From positions 776,001-840,000 of the forward strand of contig JAJVIE010000003.1 in assembly GCA_022072175.1 (NCBI GenBank): a stretch of DNA of 64,000 nt, read 5' to 3'. This DNA comes from Candidatus Omnitrophota bacterium. GTDB taxonomy: Bacteria; Omnitrophota; Gorgyraeia; 2-02-FULL-51-18. Below, piece by piece: positions 57,626 to 64,000 of this stretch (its first letter is position 1; every line of letters begins with the position of its first letter). The position numbers were made by a program, and so were the translations under genes. The notes beneath the pieces were generated by a model. It saw only the letters and a program-made list of their open reading frames with translations. It ran no database searches and was not told where the DNA came from.

Positions 57626-59302
57626 TCAGGCCATGTCGATGAGCTGCTCGAGCGACTTGCCCGAGGGGATCATCGGGAACACGTTCTCCTCCTCCACGAC
57701 CATGAAGTCGATGAGGCAGGGGCGGTCCTTGATGCTCTGGGCGAAACGGATGGCCTCGTCGACCTCCGACTTGCGCGTCACGCGGACACCCTCGGCGCCA
57801 TAGGCCTTGGCCAGCGCGACGAAGTCCGGGTTGCCGCCCATCTCGGAGGACGAATAGCGGTGGTTATAGAACATCTCCTGCCACTGGCGCACCATGCCCA
57901 GGAAGTTGTTGTTGATGACCGCGATCTTGACCGGCAGCTTGTTGTAGACCGCCGTGGCCATCTCCTGGATGTTCATCTGGAAGGACCCGTCGCCGGTGAT
58001 GCACACCGTGGTCCGGTCCGGAAAAGCGAACTGCGCCCCGATGGCCGCCGGGAACCCGTAACCCATCGTCCCCAGACCGCCGCTGGTGAGGAACTGGTTG
58101 GGTCCGCTCAGCTTGTAGTACTGGGCCGCCCACATCTGGTGCTGACCGACGTCGGTCGAGACGATCGCGTCACTGCCCAGGATCTCGCACAGCCGCTGGA
58201 TCGCGTACTGCGGGCGCACGACCTCCGGGTCGTCCTTGAAGCGAAGCGGGCTTTCGGCCATCCAACCCTTGATCTCGCTCCACCAATCGGCGATATCGAG
58301 CTTGCCGACCTGCTTGTTGAGTTCCTGCAGGACCTGCTTGACGTCGCCGACGATAGGAACGTCGACCTTCACGTTCTTGGCGATGGCCGACGGATCCACG
58401 TCGATATGCACGATCTTCGCGTACGGACAGAACTTGGAGAGGTCCCCGGTGACACGGTCGTCGAAACGCGCCCCGATCGCGATCAGCGTGTCGCAGAAGT
58501 TGACCGCCTTGTTCGCGTACACGGTGCCGTGCATGCCCAGCATCCCCAGGAACAGCGGGTGCGTACCCGGCACGCCGCCCAGTCCCATGAGCGTGTTGGT
58601 GCACGGGGCTCCGGTCTTCTCGACGAGCTCGATCAGCTCCCGCGCGGCGCCGGAGATGATGACGCCGCCGCCCGTGTAGATCACGGGCTTCTTGGCGTCC
58701 ATGATCATCTTGGCGGCCTTCTTGATCTGCCCCGGGTGGCCTTCGACCGTGGGCTTGAACCCGCGGATGCTCACAGTGTCGGGGTAGGTGAAGTCGACCT
58801 CCTGCAAGCTGACGTCGGACGGCAGATCGATGAGCACCGGACCCGGACGGCCGTGCGTGGCCAGATAGAACGCCTCTTTGATGACGCGCGGCAGGTCCTT
58901 GGCGTCCTTGACCAGGTAATTGTGCTTCGTGATCGGGCGCGTGATGCCGGTGACGTCCGCCTCTTGAAAAGCGTCGTTGCCGATCAGATAGCTGCGCACC
59001 TGGCCGGTGATGATGACCAGGGGGATCGAGTCCATGTAGGCGTCAGCGATGCCCGTGACCGTGTTCGTCGCTCCGGGGCCGGAGGTCGCGATCACCACTC
59101 CCGGACGGCCGGTCGAACGCGCGTAGCCCTCGGCCATGTGCACCGCGCCCTGCTCGTGCCGGACGAGGATGACCTTGAACTTCGCGTCGTACAACGCGTC
59201 GAAGAGCGGCAGGCAGGCGCCGCCGGGCAGGCCGAATACGTACTCGACGCCCTCGCGCGAGAACGCTTCCACGACCGCCTTTGCACCCGTCATCTTCGCC
59301 AT
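57626..59302 (-). CDS. ilvB: Acetolactate synthase large (catalytic) subunit
   Basis: TPP- and FAD-dependent, 558 residues. Catalytic Glu about residue 51 in LVRHEQGAVHMAEGYARSTG, then VVIATSGPGATNTVTGIADAYMDSIPLV, the FAD segment, and the C-terminal TPP motif CITGDGSFQMNIQEMATAVY near 438, followed by NNNFLGMVRQWQEMFY. GGGAGG lies before ATG 59302. Its promoter and a terminator-like hairpin lie upstream. Confidence 0.95.
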   Translation of the reverse strand: MAKMTGAKAVVEAFSREGVEYVFGLPGGACLPLFDALYDAKFKVILVRHEQGAVHMAEGYARSTGRPGVVIATSGPGATNTVTGIADAYMDSIPLVIITGQVRSYLIGNDAFQEADVTGITRPITKHNYLVKDAKDLPRVIKEAFYLATHGRPGPVLIDLPSDVSLQEVDFTYPDTVSIRGFKPTVEGHPGQIKKAAKMIMDAKKPVIYTGGGVIISGAARELIELVEKTGAPCTNTLMGLGGVPGTHPLFLGMLGMHGTVYANKAVNFCDTLIAIGARFDDRVTGDLSKFCPYAKIVHIDVDPSAIAKNVKVDVPIVGDVKQVLQELNKQVGKLDIADWWSEIKGWMAESPLRFKDDPEVVRPQYAIQRLCEILGSDAIVSTDVGQHQMWAAQYYKLSGPNQFLTSGGLGTMGYGFPAAIGAQFAFPDRTTVCITGDGSFQMNIQEMATAVYNKLPVKIAVINNNFLGMVRQWQEMFYNHRYSSSEMGGNPDFVALAKAYGAEGVRVTRKSEVDEAIRFAQSIKDRPCLIDFMVVEEENVFPMIPSGKSLEQLIDMA

Positions 59303-59335
59303 ATCCGACCTCCCATTGACGTCCGGCTCTAGACC

Positions 59336-59356
59336 AAAAAAGCCCCTGCAGGGGCT
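59336..59356 (-). terminator. Terminator-like hairpin in the ilvB leader
   Basis: AGCCCC/GGGGCT with a TGCA loop is followed by six T on the minus strand. It is a typical rho-independent terminator, 34 bp before ATG 59302, and starts about 12 nt after the predicted transcription start of the ilv promoter. It may end alr transcription, attenuate ilvB, or both. Confidence 0.75.
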
Positions 59357-59374
59357 CTCTCAACGAAAGGGGTA

Positions 59375-59403
59375 ATTATATAGCAGGCAGGGAGCCTTGT
59401 CCA
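59375..59403 (-). promoter_or_regulatory. Near-consensus promoter of ilvBNC
   Basis: TGGACA (59403-59398; one mismatch to TTGACA), a 17-bp spacer and a perfect TATAAT (59380-59375) on the minus strand. It lies 32 bp after the alr stop. The best promoter in the window by match to consensus. Confidence 0.75.
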
Positions 59404-59434
59404 AGCCAAAAACAGGCCCTTGCGGTACCGTCCG

Positions 59435-60556
59435 TCAGCGGATGTTCTTGTAGATACGGGGGATACGGGCGCTCAACCCGCACTGCACTTCGTAGGGGAT
59501 GGTCCCGGCCCATCGCGCCAGCTCCTCGGCGCCGATCCTCTCCCTTCCCTGGCGGCCCAGGAGCACCACCTCCTGCCAGCGCCGGACCGCTTTGAGGTGA
59601 CCGACGTCCACGAGGATCTGGTCCATCGTCACGCGCCCCACCACGGGACAGCGGCGGCCGCCGATGAGCACGCTGGCCTTGTTCGACCAGGCCACACGAT
59701 AACCATGGCTGTAACCGACGGGCAGCGCCGCGATCCGCGTGGCCCGTCTCACCCGGTGCGTGCCGCCATAACTCAATGTGCGGCCCGGACCGACGCTCTT
59801 GATCGAGGCCACGCGCGTCTTCCAGGTCGCGACCGGTCTGTACTCCCGGGAAAGGCCTCGCCCCATCGGATCGATCCCGTGCAGCACCAGACCCGGACGC
59901 ACCACGTCCAGCCGGAGCGCCGCGAAACGCAGCGAGCCGGCGCTGTTGGCGGCATGGAGAAGTTTGGGTTTCAAACCCCAGCACGCGGCCCTCGCCAGCG
60001 CCCTGCGGTAGCGCCACAACTGCACGGTGGTCGGCCTCTCATCGGCGGCATCCGCGTGCGACAGATGCGTGTAGATCCCCTCCACCTCGATCCGTCCGGC
60101 GGCGGCCCGAACGGCCGCGAACAGCGCGTCACAGTCCTCGTGCCACACGCCGAGCCGCCCCATACCCGTATCGATCTTGAGATGCGCGATCGCCCGGCCG
60201 TGGCGGGCGGCGCGGGCGGCCTGCCGCACATCTTCGGGGCTCGACAGCGTCAGGCGCACACGCGCCCTCACGAGGCCGGGCAGCGCCGAGGGGTGCACAC
60301 AGCCGAGCACCAGGATCGTCGCGCGCGGCAGGACGCCGCGCAGCGCCAGAGCCTCCTGCGCGCTGGCCACGCCATAGGCGCGCACGCCTTCTCTCCACAA
60401 CCGCCTGGCGACGGCGGGCATCCCCAGTCCGTACGCGTCGTCCTTGATGATCGCCATGATGGCCGAACCGGCGTGCCTGAGACCGCGGCGGAACGCACGC
60501 ACGTTGCGCGCCAAGCTCGCCAGGTCCACCTCGATCCAGACGGACGGACCGATCAT
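59435..60556 (-). CDS. alr: Alanine racemase
   Basis: PLP enzyme of 373 residues making D-alanine for peptidoglycan. PLP lysine K38 in IMAIIKDDAYGLG (usual form KADAYGHG; here Asp replaces Ala and Leu replaces His). The second catalytic base is the Tyr in GRTLSYGGTHRV near 260. GRVTMDQILVDV near 310 is also conserved. GGAGG precedes ATG 60556, which overlaps the tsaB stop (ATGA). Upstream readings to 60925 are antisense to nothing real. Confidence 0.93.
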   Translation of the reverse strand: MIGPSVWIEVDLASLARNVRAFRRGLRHAGSAIMAIIKDDAYGLGMPAVARRLWREGVRAYGVASAQEALALRGVLPRATILVLGCVHPSALPGLVRARVRLTLSSPEDVRQAARAARHGRAIAHLKIDTGMGRLGVWHEDCDALFAAVRAAAGRIEVEGIYTHLSHADAADERPTTVQLWRYRRALARAACWGLKPKLLHAANSAGSLRFAALRLDVVRPGLVLHGIDPMGRGLSREYRPVATWKTRVASIKSVGPGRTLSYGGTHRVRRATRIAALPVGYSHGYRVAWSNKASVLIGGRRCPVVGRVTMDQILVDVGHLKAVRRWQEVVLLGRQGRERIGAEELARWAGTIPYEVQCGLSARIPRIYKNIR

Positions 60557-61212
60557 CGTGATCCTCCGGCCAGGGACGACAGCGTGCGCCGGGCGCTGCC
60601 ACCGAGGGTGACGTTGCAATCCTTGGCCAGTACGTACAACGGCACGACGGGCTTCCGTTCTCGAGAGAGCGCGGCTTTCGAAGCCGCCCGGGCCACTCCG
60701 CGCGCCAGCCGCGACAGCGCGGCGTCCGCTCCTCGCGGCGAACCCCACTCCGGGGCCGGAGTTCCGACCCACAGACGGGACACGCCCTCGACCGGACCCG
60801 CCGCATCCCGGGTCTCGAGGACCGGGCGTGACGGACGACCGCGGACACCGATACGACAGACGTACGCCCGACCGCGGCGCGCGTCGGCCAGCACCTCCAT
60901 GGGTCTGACGCACCCTTCGGCCCACCAGGCCGCCTCGAGCGAAGAGATCCCGACAACCGGACGGTCATAGGCGTAGCCCAGGGCCTGGGCGGTCGCCACG
61001 CCGACCCTGAGGCCCGTGAACGAACCCGGTCCGATACCCACGGCGATGCGGTCCGGGATACGACGGCCGCGCAGGGCCCGCTGGAGCACCGACGCCAGGC
61101 GCTCCGCGTGACCCCCGAACCCCTCGTCGTGATGCTCCCAGACCGGCCGGTCGTTCTCGTACAGACCGGCGGACAGACAGGGTGTGGAGGTGTCCAGGGC
61201 CAGGATCCTCAT
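60553..61212 (-). CDS. tsaB: tRNA threonylcarbamoyladenosine biosynthesis protein TsaB
   Basis: 219 residues; scaffold partner of TsaD and TsaE for t6A at position 37 of tRNAs. ILALDTSTPCLSAGLYEN start and IAVGIGPGSFTGLRVGVATAQALGYAYDRPVVGISSLEA block (~70-108) are diagnostic. ATG 61212 overlaps the tsaE stop. TsaD and TsaC are not in the window. Confidence 0.92.
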   Translation of the reverse strand: MRILALDTSTPCLSAGLYENDRPVWEHHDEGFGGHAERLASVLQRALRGRRIPDRIAVGIGPGSFTGLRVGVATAQALGYAYDRPVVGISSLEAAWWAEGCVRPMEVLADARRGRAYVCRIGVRGRPSRPVLETRDAAGPVEGVSRLWVGTPAPEWGSPRGADAALSRLARGVARAASKAALSRERKPVVPLYVLAKDCNVTLGGSARRTLSSLAGGSR

Positions 61213-61664
61213 CGACCGCTCCGCTTCGGACCTGGAGACACCGGCTCTTCCCACTCAACGGCGCGGCGATCCCCTCCGAGATGGCGGATCCGCACGCGCA
61301 GAGCTTCGGCCGGGACCAGGTCCGCGATCCGTTCCGGCCATTCGATCACCGCGATACTGTCGGGCCGCAGGCAATCACCGATGAGGTCCAGATCCTGATC
61401 TCCGGGCGGATCGAGACGGTAAGCGTCGATATGATACAGCTTCACACGGGTCGGATATTCATGGATGATGACGAAGGTCGGGCTGGAGACGGTAGCCCCT
61501 CGACGCAGCCCCAGTCCGCCGGCCAGGCCGCGAACGAACGTCGTCTTGCCGGCACCCAGGTCCCCCTGCAGTGTCAGCACCTGACCCGGCCGCAGCCGGA
61601 GGGCGAGCTTGCGCCCGAGGCTCTCGGTCTGTCCGGGTGAACAGGTCATGACGCGCTTTTTCAT
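61209..61664 (-). CDS. tsaE: tRNA threonylcarbamoyladenosine biosynthesis ATPase TsaE
   Basis: 151 residues. P-loop LTLQGDLGAGKTTFVRGLAGGLG with GDLGAGKTT at 34-42, then SPTFVIIHEYPTRVKLYHIDAYRLD near 62 and DSIAVIEWPERI near 98. Its ATP hydrolysis resets the TsaBD complex. It overlaps the thiL stop (ATGA). Confidence 0.94.
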   Translation of the reverse strand: MKKRVMTCSPGQTESLGRKLALRLRPGQVLTLQGDLGAGKTTFVRGLAGGLGLRRGATVSSPTFVIIHEYPTRVKLYHIDAYRLDPPGDQDLDLIGDCLRPDSIAVIEWPERIADLVPAEALRVRIRHLGGDRRAVEWEEPVSPGPKRSGR

Positions 61665-62596
61665 GACCCTCCCCCGAAATGATCATAGCCGCCGGGCATC
61701 GGTTCCATCGACCCGTCGGAACGCACCAGGCGAAGACCGTATTTCCGGTCCACGATCCGGCCCACCGGATGGAACGGAGCCCAGTCCGCGCCCCGGGCCC
61801 GCGCGTCCAGCGTCAAACGCGCCGCGCGCCGCGGCGGCAGCGTGAACAAGAGCTCGAAATCCTCCCCGTCCGTCAACGCCTCGCGCACGTCCTTGGCCTG
61901 CTCCGACACCGGGATCGCGGAAGCCGACACGCGGGCACCGACGCCGCTCTCCTGACACAGCCTCCGCAGGTCCGAACCCAGTCCGTCCGAGAGGTCCATC
62001 ATCGCGCGTACGCCGTGCTTCTCCACCAGATAACGGGCCTCTTTCAGGCGCGGGGTGAAGTTGAGATGCTTGCGTGACCGGTAGGACCCGCCGAGCTGGC
62101 CGGTCACGAAGATCACGTCCCCGGGGCGCGCCCCGGAACGTGTGACCGCTCGAGGACCGTAACTCTCCCCCATCAGCGCCACCGAGAGAACGAGCTTATC
62201 GGAGCGGTTGGTGTCCCCGCCGACGATGCTCACGCCCGTCTGGCGGGCCAGGCGTTCCATGCCCGCGTAGACGCGACGCAGGTAGGACTCCCGCAAGCGC
62301 GCCGGCAAACCCAGCGCGACGACCGCGTACGTGGGGCGCGCGCCCATGGCGGCCATGTCGCTGATGTTGACGGCCAAGGCCTTGCGGCCGATCTCCTCCG
62401 GCTCGGCCTCAGCGCGCTTGAAATGACGGTCTTCGAGGATCATGTCGGTAGCCAGGAGGATCTCACGCCGGCCGGCGCGGACGACCGCCGCGTCATCGCC
62501 GATACCCACGCGGACGCCGACCCCGGCCCGCAATCTCCGGCGCAGCGTGCCGATCCAGCCGAATTCGCCCAGCTCTTCGAGGGTGCGGTCCGTCAT
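61661..62596 (-). CDS. thiL: Thiamine-monophosphate kinase
   Basis: 311 residues; last step in thiamine diphosphate synthesis. Start LEELGEFGWIGTLRRR, then VGIGDDAAVVRAGRREILLATDMILEDRHF, then GRKALAVNISDMAAMGARPTYAVVAL, GGDTNRSDKLVLSVALMG, and MDLSDGLGSDLRRLC. AGGAGCG precedes ATG 62596. The only other thiamine-pathway hint in the window is the ThiS-like domain on TopA. Confidence 0.94.
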   Translation of the reverse strand: MTDRTLEELGEFGWIGTLRRRLRAGVGVRVGIGDDAAVVRAGRREILLATDMILEDRHFKRAEAEPEEIGRKALAVNISDMAAMGARPTYAVVALGLPARLRESYLRRVYAGMERLARQTGVSIVGGDTNRSDKLVLSVALMGESYGPRAVTRSGARPGDVIFVTGQLGGSYRSRKHLNFTPRLKEARYLVEKHGVRAMMDLSDGLGSDLRRLCQESGVGARVSASAIPVSEQAKDVREALTDGEDFELLFTLPPRRAARLTLDARARGADWAPFHPVGRIVDRKYGLRLVRSDGSMEPMPGGYDHFGGGS

Positions 62597-62601
62597 CGCT
62601 C

Positions 62602-63693
62602 CTACACCGACAGGTTCTTGAAACCCAGCGTGAACAGGACCATGATCGTATTGTGCGTGGCGTGCGCGGCCATCGACGGGACCAACGACCCTGTCCTTTC
62701 GTAAAGATAAGCCAAGAAGACCCCCAACAGCACGATCGGCACGAATGCCGCAAGATTGAGATGCACGATCGCGAAGATGATCGAACTGCCTAGCATCGCG
62801 GCGGCGGCGCCATGGCGGGCCTTCAGCGCCGGGTACGCGAATCCCCTGAAGAACACCTCCTCGATCATCGGTCCCAGGACCGCGACGAACAACGTGAAGA
62901 AGGGTAGGTGCCGCTCCGCCGACTCCTTCATGTAGATCTGCACGACCTTCTGGGGCTCCGGCTCATAGGACAATGCCTGTGTCAGCGCCGCCATCGCCAA
63001 CAAGGTCAAGAAAAGCAACGGCAAGGCCGCCACGTACGCCGCCAGCCCCACGCCCACGCCTCTCACCGCTCCCGGACCGGCCAGCCCCAGATCGGAGACG
63101 GGCTGGGCGTAACGTCGACGCACCAGCAAGATCACATAAGCGGCCACGAGCACATTACGCGCAAGGCTGTTGGCCATCAACAAAAAATCCGAACCCAACG
63201 CGCGCAGATCGATGACGATCGACAGGATCGCCTGGACCGTCACCAGGGCCGCCTCCACGAACAGGATCATCACGAACGCCTCGCCCACGTCCCTGCGGCG
63301 CCAGCGCGGCGCCTCCGGACGATGCAGGCGCGGCAGCACCGGCCGGCCGCACAAGCGGCGCCACAAGATCCAGGCATAGACCATCAAGCTCAGGCTCAGG
63401 ACCAGCACGGCCGTACCGCCGATGGCCGTGGCCAATCGAGGGTCCTGCTCCAGCCGTTCGCGGAAACGCGCCTCGCGCTCCTTGAGCTGTTCCCGGTCGA
63501 GGTCCGGGTCCTCGACGCCCTTGATCTCGTCCGCAGGCGCCGCCGTCTCCGTCTGCGTCGCGGTGGCCCCCGTTCCGCCGGTGTGACGGGGCATCAGTGC
63601 CCATACGGCGAGACCGGTATAGAACAGCACCGTGAACGTCAGGACCGGGCCGTAGACCCGGCGGCGTCCGAACCACGCCAACACCCGCCTCAT
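62602..63693 (-). CDS. CPBP family intramembrane metalloprotease
   Basis: 363 residues. An N-terminal helix (~17-35), an acidic periplasmic or cytoplasmic coil (~50-85), then about seven helices. The CPBP (Abi) core is at ~270-350: LGPMIEEVFFRGFAYPAL with E278, E279 and R283; FAIVHLNLAAFVP with H311; and AAHATHNTIMVL with H344/H347 at the third motif. Such proteins are related to the Rce1 prenyl-protease family; in bacteria functions vary and the substrate here is unknown. ATG 63693 overlaps the tatD stop. Confidence 0.85.
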   Translation of the reverse strand: MRRVLAWFGRRRVYGPVLTFTVLFYTGLAVWALMPRHTGGTGATATQTETAAPADEIKGVEDPDLDREQLKEREARFRERLEQDPRLATAIGGTAVLVLSLSLMVYAWILWRRLCGRPVLPRLHRPEAPRWRRRDVGEAFVMILFVEAALVTVQAILSIVIDLRALGSDFLLMANSLARNVLVAAYVILLVRRRYAQPVSDLGLAGPGAVRGVGVGLAAYVAALPLLFLTLLAMAALTQALSYEPEPQKVVQIYMKESAERHLPFFTLFVAVLGPMIEEVFFRGFAYPALKARHGAAAAMLGSSIIFAIVHLNLAAFVPIVLLGVFLAYLYERTGSLVPSMAAHATHNTIMVLFTLGFKNLSV

Positions 63694-64000
63694 TTGGACC
63701 GCTCCCACGCGAACAGCCGCCGCGCGTTGCGCTCGCTGGCCTCCGCCACTTCCTGCTCGCTCTGACCGCGGCGCGACGCGATGAAAGCGACGAGCTCGGT
63801 CAGATGGGCCGGTTCGTTGCGCTGGCCCCTCAGGGACCGCGGGGGCAAGTACGGACTGTCGGTTTCGATGACGAAGCGGTCCTCCGGTACGTACGCCACC
63901 GCTTCGGACAGATGGACCGCTTTGGGATACGTCGTGTTGCACGCGAACGAGATGTGCATCCCCAGATCGAGAAAAGCCCGCATCGCCCGCACGTCGTACG
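63690..64000 (-). CDS. tatD: TatD family metal-dependent hydrolase (C-terminal part)
   Basis: The last ~102 residues; the start lies beyond the right edge. The piece HISFACNTTYPKAVHLSEAVAYVPEDRFVIETDSPYLPP contains the TatD ETDSPYL motif with the metal Asp. It ends RRGQSEQEVAEASERNARRLFAWERSK, as in TatD/YcfH proteins, which are metal-dependent nucleases. Its stop overlaps the CPBP gene. Confidence 0.9.
   Translation of the reverse strand, partial: YDVRAMRAFLDLGMHISFACNTTYPKAVHLSEAVAYVPEDRFVIETDSPYLPPRSLRGQRNEPAHLTELVAFIASRRGQSEQEVAEASERNARRLFAWERSK

Noticed and set aside
59303-59434. T-box or leader-peptide attenuator before ilvB
   Set aside because: The leader after the predicted start is about 65 nt, too short for T-box stem I, and no short frame with clustered Leu, Val or Ile codons is present.
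60557-60925. N-terminal extension of alr upstream of ATG 60556
   Set aside because: Shadow of tsaB in another frame; a ribosome site GGAGG precedes ATG 60556.

Overview
This 64 kb window is GC-rich, very compact chromosomal DNA from a Gram-negative (diderm, LPS-making) bacterium. Every gene I can support, 59 coding sequences including two cut by the window ends, lies on the minus strand, so transcription runs from high to low coordinates. Most neighbours are joined by ATGA, GTGA or TGATG overlaps. The Kdo/lipid A genes show the outer membrane. The gene order (rimP-nusA-infB-trpS-scpA-scpB-pheA-hisC-aroF-tyrA-cmk-plsC-rpsA, and a lptB-kds-waa-lpx-xerC-topA-dprA block) resembles uncultured diderm lineages such as Omnitrophota. 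That placement is an inference from memory, not a measured result. No rRNA, tRNA, CRISPR array, insertion sequence or prophage gene is visible, and no stretch above 300 bp lacks a gene.

Layout in transcription order, from the right end. (a) 64000-59435: tatD (partial), a CPBP membrane protease, thiL, tsaE, tsaB, alr. (b) 59403-56004: ilvB-ilvN-ilvC, with its own near-consensus promoter, a terminator-like hairpin just after that promoter, and a terminator after ilvC. (c) 55953-46781: leuA-aroE-pilD-aroC-aroK-dprA-topA-xerC, joining leucine and shikimate synthesis to prepilin processing, DNA uptake and topology genes; topA carries an N-terminal ThiS-like domain. (d) 46806-28385: an LPS superoperon with waaA, lpxK, an LpxL-ELM1 fusion, a GT4-GT9 fusion, a polysaccharide deacetylase, a GT9, a tandem GT9-GT9, a DUF3108 protein, rfaE1, kdsB, pyrG, kdsA, kdsD, kdsC, an LptC/LptA-type protein and lptB. 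Together they cover Kdo synthesis and activation (kdsD, kdsA, kdsC, kdsB, with pyrG giving CTP), lipid A phosphorylation and acylation, core sugar transfer and LPS export. (e) 28396-16337: hpf, tig, clpP, a class V aminotransferase with serA, purA, uppS, cdsA, dxr, rseP, proS, ending in a hairpin terminator. (f) 16358-1212: rimP-nusA-infB, then trpS, scpA/B, the Phe/Tyr pathway (pheA, hisC, aroF, tyrA), cmk, plsC, rpsA and tyrS. (g) 1144-1: a FecR-domain protein with a promoter almost on its start codon, and the beginning of a CHASE2 protein.

The points most worth a second look are the ThiS-TopA fusion, the fused LPS enzymes (LpxL-ELM1, GT4-GT9, GT9-GT9), the two operons (ilvB and rimP) with a terminator hairpin just downstream of their promoter, and a three-hairpin leader before rpsA. 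I see no self-contained defence or mobile system here.
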